Source of the DNA: Cladorrhinum sp. PSN259
Lineage: Eukaryota > Ascomycota > Sordariomycetes > Sordariales > Podosporaceae
Length of the DNA: 64,000 bases
NCBI GenBank assembly: GCA_033725935.1
Contig: MU867089.1
Coordinates: 372,001 to 436,000, forward strand
Direction of reading: 5' to 3'
Shown: positions 58,301 to 64,000 of the stretch, piece by piece
How the letters are laid out: the number at the start of each line of letters is the position of its first letter
Position numbering within the stretch: position 1 is the first letter of the stretch
Notes under the pieces: model-generated
Told to the model about the DNA's origin: nothing
What the model saw: the letters and a program-made list of their open reading frames with translations, nothing else
Databases searched by the model: none
Position numbers and translations under genes: made by a program

Positions 58301-59239
58301 ATATCTGGCCAACCAGAGCCGTCAGACACCCATTCTCGAGGTCTTCTGTGGGGAGAAGGATCGCCAGGACGGCTTCAACCAGCAACTGACGATACGCTAC
58401 TTCGTTCTCGGCCTGGTCGGCGACGCTCGCAAGATCATCGCGGCGGGGAACCGGAGAAAGGGCGGGAAGAGGACACAGCGAGTGATAGATCTCACGCGGG
58501 TTGGTCCTGACTGGAGCTTGTGTGATAGGGTCATGGGCCACTCGGTAGGCTGATTTTATCGACCGTTAGCAGCATGGCCAAGATCTGATAAGCGGCATGA
58601 AGACGCACCAGTGATATGTCGATCGAGCAGCTCAGGAATCTCGTCGAATAGCAAGCTCTCCAAATCCACTTTCCTCAGCCGCTGCTCAAGGGCGCGAGTG
58701 ATGTGGGCAATGATCTGAACAATCTCGGCAACGAACGTCTCGTCGGGAGTGATCTTGGTATACCAGTTCTGGACATATTCCCTCAGGATAATGGCAATAA
58801 GAGCGTATAGCTGCAGGTCCACATCGTTTCGGCTCGTTAATGGCGGCAATGGGAGATCCTCGATCGAGGCTGACGAGTTCCTTCCTTTTTCAAGATGCTG
58901 GGGGCACAGAATGCGACGGACTAGGAGCGCCGTTGCCTTGTCTGAAAGGGGATCGAGTGGTGGCGGGCGCGGCCCTCGTCGAACAGCAGCCCCTCCTATT
59001 CCTCCCCCTCCTCCTGGCTGGTTCGCTGCTGTGCCGTATTCGGCCGATATGGTGGACGGAGAATGAGTCGCATGATTGCTATTATTTGATCGTGATTTCG
59101 AGGGCACGCTCGGCTCGGAGTGGACGCTCGGGGTGCGTAACGGCTTTGGCCGGGCGGCTCCGGCACCAGGTGCTGGTGATCGTGTTGATGATCGTGGGGT
59201 CAGACCTCGGGCAGGAGTCTGGGCGGCTGGGGTCGTCAT
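55350..59239 (-). CDS. PXA-domain protein (sorting-nexin-like membrane-associated family)
   Basis: Three exons on the minus strand (59239-58609, 58549-57772, 56148-55350) give 735 residues with consistent phases. The disordered Pro/Ser/Gly-rich N terminus is followed by the PXA domain: DKATALLVRRILCPQHLEKG...LQLYALIAIILREYVQNWYTKITPDETFVAEIVQIIAHITRALEQRL, a second block with LENGCLTALVGQIFSELIIGNSVANRLSEPWLIYELF, and a hydrophobic stretch. Exon 3 resumes RLLSHGIYKYLVNANKLPPLLRNVRGALFPNNAPG and ends with a helical segment (GYCNKHLVYGILELVLVRLLPELSERGALELW). Intron 1 is ordinary (59 nt). Intron 2 (57771-56149) would be 1623 nt, far longer than all others here. Exons 2 and 3 belong to one protein by recalled homologues, in which the two parts are contiguous. 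A role in endosomal or ER membrane tethering is inferred from the domain only. Confidence 0.8.
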
Positions 59240-60141
59240 CTCGAGGAGGTTGCGCACGCAAAAGCGGATGTCATCTCGTCATCTCGTCATTTCTGGTGTT
59301 TCAATAGTAAAACAGATGAAATCGCAAACAATGCAATTCCAAGCTTGTCGTTGTCTGTCTGCTGTGCGCAGAAGGTGCGACATGAACGCTAGAAGTGGGA
59401 GGCGGTGGGCGGGCAGCAGATTGTCGCTTATCGGGACCCTCCATGCAGCGGACGCTTGCATCATTCAATCTTACCAGGTCAGAATTGGCAGGCGGTGAAG
59501 TGTACATCTGATACAGTGCATTTTTGGCTGCCATTTGTACTGTGTACTTGGAGAAGGCCGTCCTAGAAGCACTCCTTTCGAGGCGAGACTTTCATCAACC
59601 AAACCACGACTCTCAAGAAGAAGATGACGAAGCCAAACAAGCAGTCGACTGACGACATGCATGTGATGCTGCTGGCAGGAAGGTCGTCCTTGTCTTGCGG
59701 AGCCCTTGGGGGAGTGGTTGACAGGGATACCTGACAATGACAAGGTTGAGCCCCTTTTTGCAAGTAAACAAACTTACCTCCAGACATCATAACACTCTGA
59801 TGTACAGACATACAGGTAGTTGGTATCAAATGAAGCTCAAGTAAACTTGCTGCAGGTACGCAGTAAGTAGCCTGCAGGTCCCCATAATACCGTATGCGGC
59901 CAGCTTTTTGACCGTGCATGATGCATCGCAAAACTCAATCATCCCAAGTCACCTGTCATATCTTTATTTTACACGACATGTCTAGCGTATAGGCATAACT
60001 ACCAACGTAGATATGTATATCTCGGCAATACAGTGTATTGTACAACGTCGATAACTAAGCTGGAATTAGCCAGCTGTATAGTAGTACACGGCAGACACTC
60101 CACAGATTGATGCTCTAAACACCGGTGTGAACCAAGTTAAA
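59240..60141. other. Gap between two minus-strand genes
   Basis: Promoter and leader of the PXA gene and 3' flank of the Mss51-like gene. Nothing else is recognised. Confidence 0.6.
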
Positions 60142-61790
60142 TTATTGGGCAGCATCCTTGTAGGTAGCCTCATATCTGAAAGTGAAAAGTAACTGTCAGC
60201 AGTCTGCAGAAAAAAATGCAACGTTCAAACTCATAATCACATACCTCTTGCCCCTGAAAGCCCACACGCCCCAGTTGCCTGCACTGATGTCCTGGGGGTC
60301 CATATCGTTCAAATCCCACCTCAAGCTGCGGAACGTGTTCTCGCCTGGTTCAAGCAGGACATCGAGTTCGCCAGCAGCCTTCTTGTTAACCCAAGCAATA
60401 TCGCGCTCCATGTCTTCTTGAGTGTAGCCAGTAACAATAATGGGAGCCTTGGTCTCGAGGAGGCATGGAAGAGTCTCCTCCCACTCGTGCGAGCTTGCGG
60501 GGTGCCCCAAACCGGGGTGGAACATGACGAAGCAGTCGAAGTAAGGGTCATAGGGGTAGAAGTAGCCAGTCTTGTGGAGGGTATGATAGTAGTCGACAAT
60601 TGTGCTGATCTTCATTGTCGGCCATACTCGATCCTCCACAATGGCACCATAAGGATTGGTGGGCGTGCGAGGCGGAAGAGGGAATTCGTCGTCTCTGTTG
60701 GCCATGCTTTCAGGGCCAATAAAGATGAGATGAATCCTCGACCGGGGAAAAAGATGGGCGAGCTGTGTCCAAACATCTCTTGGGAGCGATGATTCAGCGC
60801 GAGCTCCAAGAATAAACAGTCTCACTGGTGGCGCTTCCACACGGAGACCCTTGATATCGAGACCACCACCAGTCTTCCGGGGATGAAGTGTGTATCGCAA
60901 AGCTGGAATCTTCTATTAGACGCAATTTCCAAAAAGATGATAACTCACCCGATCAGATGGGTCTCAAACATACCGCTGAAACTTTTCAGGCCCTCCATTG
61001 TTAGCCTGCCACCTTTCTTGATGTTGTAAGGGCTGAGTTCGTGGATGACGCTTCCAATGGTAAGAGGATATGTCAACAGTCTGGTTGCCTGTCTCATGCT
61101 CCGGTCATCGTTAATAGCATTAAATTGGCGAGTATACAAAAAAGTATCCCAATTGGTCATGTTGACCAATGCCTCCTCCATCTGAGGCCCAGCATATTCA
61201 AACTCAGGGAAGAAACGGCCGGACCTCAGGTCATGGTCGTCCTCATTGATCTGGCGCAGGGTGTCGCAGATTTGGAGATGGGCCTCGTAGTCGTCGGCCC
61301 AGTGTTCGGCACTGCAAGATACGGGAATACCACAGTCGGGGCACTCAAAGTCGACGGCTGCTGGTGGTGCGCTGCCATGGGGTTGGTGGTCATGGTGGGG
61401 GCAGCTTGCATGCTGTCTTATGAAGGCAGCCCGTTTGCGGATCTCAGGGATTGGAGAGTTGGTGAAGGAGTGGAAGAGGTCATTGGGAGCCAGGATTCTT
61501 TTCGATTCGGTCGCTTCGGGAGCTGATGGCTGGGTGCTGCTGGAGAAGATGTTTTGCGCAAAGCCGGAGGAGAAGCGCTTGGCGGCAGAGCTCTGCATAG
61601 CTCGGGCGGCGGGGGATCGAGTAATGCTGCCGCTGTTCTGCGCGCCTCTGCCGTAGAGGAATCGTTGCTGTTGCTGGGAGGTTTGCAAGAAGCCATTGGG
61701 CAATCTAGATTGCCTACTCAAAGAGACGGAGCACCGTGTGCATACCCTCGACAGCGCAGAACGCGCCGCCAGATCCGCCGGAAGTGCCAT
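60142..61790 (-). CDS. Mss51-like mitochondrial protein (COX1 translation regulator family)
   Basis: Three exons on the minus strand (61790-60974, 60902-60245, 60175-60142) give 502 residues. A basic, Ser/Arg-rich presequence suits mitochondrial import. A cysteine/histidine cluster (HASCPHHDHQPHG, then FECPDCGIPVSCSAEHWADDYEAHLQICDTLR, about 127-178) forms the MYND-like zinc site of Mss51. The C-terminal domain has RLFILGARAESSLP, IHLIFIGPE and a conserved end NWGVWAFRGKRYEATYKDAAQ. In yeast Mss51 activates COX1 mRNA translation and binds newly made Cox1; the same role is inferred here. Of two candidate donors for intron 1, only GTATGT at 60973 keeps phase, giving GLKSFSALRYTLHP. Divergent from rse1 with 650 bp between starts. 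Confidence 0.9.
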
Positions 61791-62440
61791 CGTCACTGTC
61801 TTGTAGGTGGTGACAATTGACTTTTGGGACCTTGAGGAGTTTCGATAAGTTCCGGACTGGCCCAATTAAGATCGGGTTCAGCAGCCCACCTTGGGCCAAG
61901 CCAAGTATCGTTACTGTGCGCAGTGTTTTACATGACCAAATACCCCCAAATCCCAGTGATGGTCCTCAACTTCAAACTGATATAATGACTCCTGCGTATT
62001 ACCTGAAGCCATAAAAGCCTCCACAAAAGAAATAGAAACTATTATATAAGTAATAGCATTTGTCCGCGGTTTGAAATCTTTATGTAGTGGTCTCCATGTT
62101 CGGATTCTATCCAAGCTTGGCCCAGACGTACAGTGCCATTTCAACCAAGAACACGGCCAGTTACAAAACGCGTGCTGATCTATTTAGCGTGCCGCGGGGC
62201 GTAGCTGAAAGTTCAACAACAGCCTTGCCAGCAGCTCTTTCCAAATCGACTTGAATCAACAAATATTTTTTTTTGCGGCCACCAATGAAATAAGCCCAAT
62301 TCGACTTTTTGAAAGACAACATACCATCAGCTTCATCGCATCGTGACAGCCTCCAGCAACGGAGCTATCGAATCGGAATTTAATTGATCGAATTACAGCC
62401 CCAGAGAAGCCGCGCCGGCCTTCTGCGCACCTCAGGCACC
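61791..62440. promoter_or_regulatory. Shared divergent promoter of the Mss51-like gene and rse1
   Basis: 650 bases between two ATGs pointing apart. No TATA box is evident and no other gene is visible. The region should contain both promoters; co-regulation is possible but not shown. Confidence 0.5.
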
Positions 62441-64000
62441 ATGGCTACAACATCGAACATGTTCATGTACTCGTTGACTATCCAGCCTCCAACGACCATA
62501 TCACAGGCGCTCTTGGGCCAGTTTTCGGGGACAAAAGAACAACAAATCATCACAGCCTCAGGGTCCCGTCTTACCCTTCTCCAACCTGACCCGAGGCAGG
62601 GGAAGGTCAACACGATTCTATCACACGACGTCTTCGGGATAATCAGATCGATAGCCGCATTCCGTCTTGCTGGAAGTCACAAAGGTGAGTAAAATAACCC
62701 CCTTCTGTCCTTCCCTACCATTCCTACGCTCTCGAATAGTTAGTGATTCGAAATCTGCACCCCAGTTTCGCAAACCCAAACGCATTGTGCTTGCAGCGGT
62801 GTGTGCTAAAACATATACATTCACCTAGACTACATCATCATCGCAACGGACTCGGGTCGCATCGCTATCGTCGAATACTTACCAAAGTCCAACAAATTCG
62901 CCCGCATACATTTGGAAACTTTCGGGAAATCGGGTGCCCGCCGTGTCGTCCCTGGCCAGTATTTGGCTGCTGATCCCAAGGGAAGAGCATGCCTGATCGC
63001 GGCTCTCGAGAAGAACAAGCTCGTCTACGTCCTCAACCGTAACGCCCAAGCAGAATTAACCATTTCGTCGCCTTTAGAAGCTCACAAGCCTGGTGTTCTG
63101 GTGCTATCGTTAGTAGCTCTGGATGTGGGATATTCCAACCCCGTATTTGCTGCGCTGGAGATCGACTACACCGAGGCCGACCAGGATCCGACAGGCGAGG
63201 CTGGCCGAGAGATTGAGGCACAACTTGTGTACTATGAACTCGACTTGGGGTTGAATCACGTTGTGCGGAAATGGTCAGATCCTGTCGACCCAACCTCATC
63301 GCTGCTGTTCCAGGTACCCGGCGGTAACGATGGCCCCAGCGGTGTATTGGTCTGTGGAGAGGAGAATGTCACTTACAGACACTCCAATCAAGAGGCGTTC
63401 AGAGTCCCAATCCCAAGACGGCGTGGTGCCACCGAGGATCCCCAGAGGAAGCGAGTCATTGTCTCAGGAGTTATGCACAAGCTCAAGGGAAGTGCCGGTG
63501 CATTTTTCTTCCTTCTGCAGACGGATGATGGAGACCTGTTCAAGGTCACGCTTGAAATGGTTGAGGATTCGGCAGGAAATCCTACTGGAGAGGTGAAGCG
63601 TCTGAAGATAAAATACTTCGACACCATCCCCATCTCCACCAGCCTATGCATTTTGAAGAGTGGTTTCCTCTTCGCCGCAAGCGAATTCGGAAATCATCAC
63701 TTTTATCAATTCGAGAAGCTCGGTGATGACGACGAGGAGCTCGAGTTTACCAGCGACGAGTTCCCCACTGATCCTCGGGCCGTTTACAAACCAGTATACT
63801 TCAAACCCCGACCGATGGAGAACTTAGTATTGGTTGAGTCGATTGATTCCATGAACCCACAGGTTGATTGCAAGATTGCAAATTTAACTGGAGAGGATGC
63901 ACCACAAATCTACTCCGTTTGCGGAAACAGGGCGAGGAGTACTTTCCGTATGCTCAAGCATGGCTTGGAAGTGTCAGAAATTGTTGCTTCAGAACTGCCG
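62441..64000 (+). CDS. rse1: Splicing factor Rse1/SF3B3 (SAP130), 5' part, runs past the window end
   Basis: Exons 62441-62684 and 62829 onward give the first 472 residues and are still open at 64000. The full family length is about 1200. The start MATTSNMFMYSLTIQPPTTISQALLGQFSGTKEQQI is the family opening. Beta-propeller A of the MMS1-N/CPSF-A fold follows (ARRVVPGQYLAADPKGRACLIAALEKNKLVYVLNR, then FQVPGGNDGPSGVLVCGEENVTYRH). The protein is a scaffold of the SF3b part of U2 snRNP and helps hold the branch-site helix. The single visible intron is 144 nt and joins SHK to DYIIIATDSGR. Assignment is near certain; the right end is truncated only by the window. Confidence 0.96.

Overview
The window looks like nuclear DNA of a filamentous ascomycete, most likely a Sordariomycete and plausibly the Neurospora/Sordaria group. 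The basis is short introns (about 50-150 nt, GT...AG with CTRAC-like branch sites), long serine/proline/glutamine-rich and acidic stretches in regulatory proteins, cell-wall proteins of fungal type, and conserved families that I recognise from Sordariomycetes. All splice models are read by eye from splice sites, reading phase and recalled homologues. No RNA evidence was available. I found no rRNA, CRISPR, plasmid, bacterial or viral gene.

Layout. 0-6 kb: a secreted chitin deacetylase with three chitin-binding modules (+), then a C2H2 zinc-finger regulator (-). 6-10.5 kb: gene-free. 10.5-14.4 kb: two secreted, probably GPI-anchored cell-surface proteins (+). 15-19 kb: a zinc-ribbon protein of unknown function whose reading frame is cut by one in-frame TAG (-), and the mitochondrial F1 ATP synthase delta subunit (-). 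19-24.7 kb: gene-free, but holding a perfect 25-bp inverted repeat with short flanking direct repeats. 24.7-44 kb: a dense block with a DUF2457-type acidic protein, the COPII GTPase Sar1, a patatin-like lipase, a polyprenol reductase (DFG10/SRD5A3 family), an ALKBH6-like dioxygenase (-), a Hos4-like ankyrin protein and the GTPase DRG1/Rbg1. 44-52 kb: gene-free and rich in simple repeats. 52-64 kb: a CENP-B/Psq-type DNA-binding protein (+), a PXA-domain protein with an apparent 1.6-kb intron (-), an Mss51-like protein (-), and the 5' part of the splicing factor Rse1/SF3B3 (+), which runs off the window.

This is ordinary euchromatic fungal gene order, not a cluster for one pathway. Loose themes are the cell surface (chitin deacetylase, two GPI-type proteins), the secretory/ER/lipid system (Sar1, polyprenol reductase, patatin lipase, PXA protein), mitochondrial energy (ATP synthase delta, Mss51) and gene regulation (C2H2, Hos4-like, CENP-B-like, Rse1). 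The most interesting signals are the in-frame TAG at a probable tryptophan position, a candidate for A-to-I mRNA editing; the 82-bp hairpin element at 20.8-20.9 kb; the 1.6-kb intron; a poly-tryptophan tract encoded by a microsatellite; and a tRNA-like fold at 14.6 kb.
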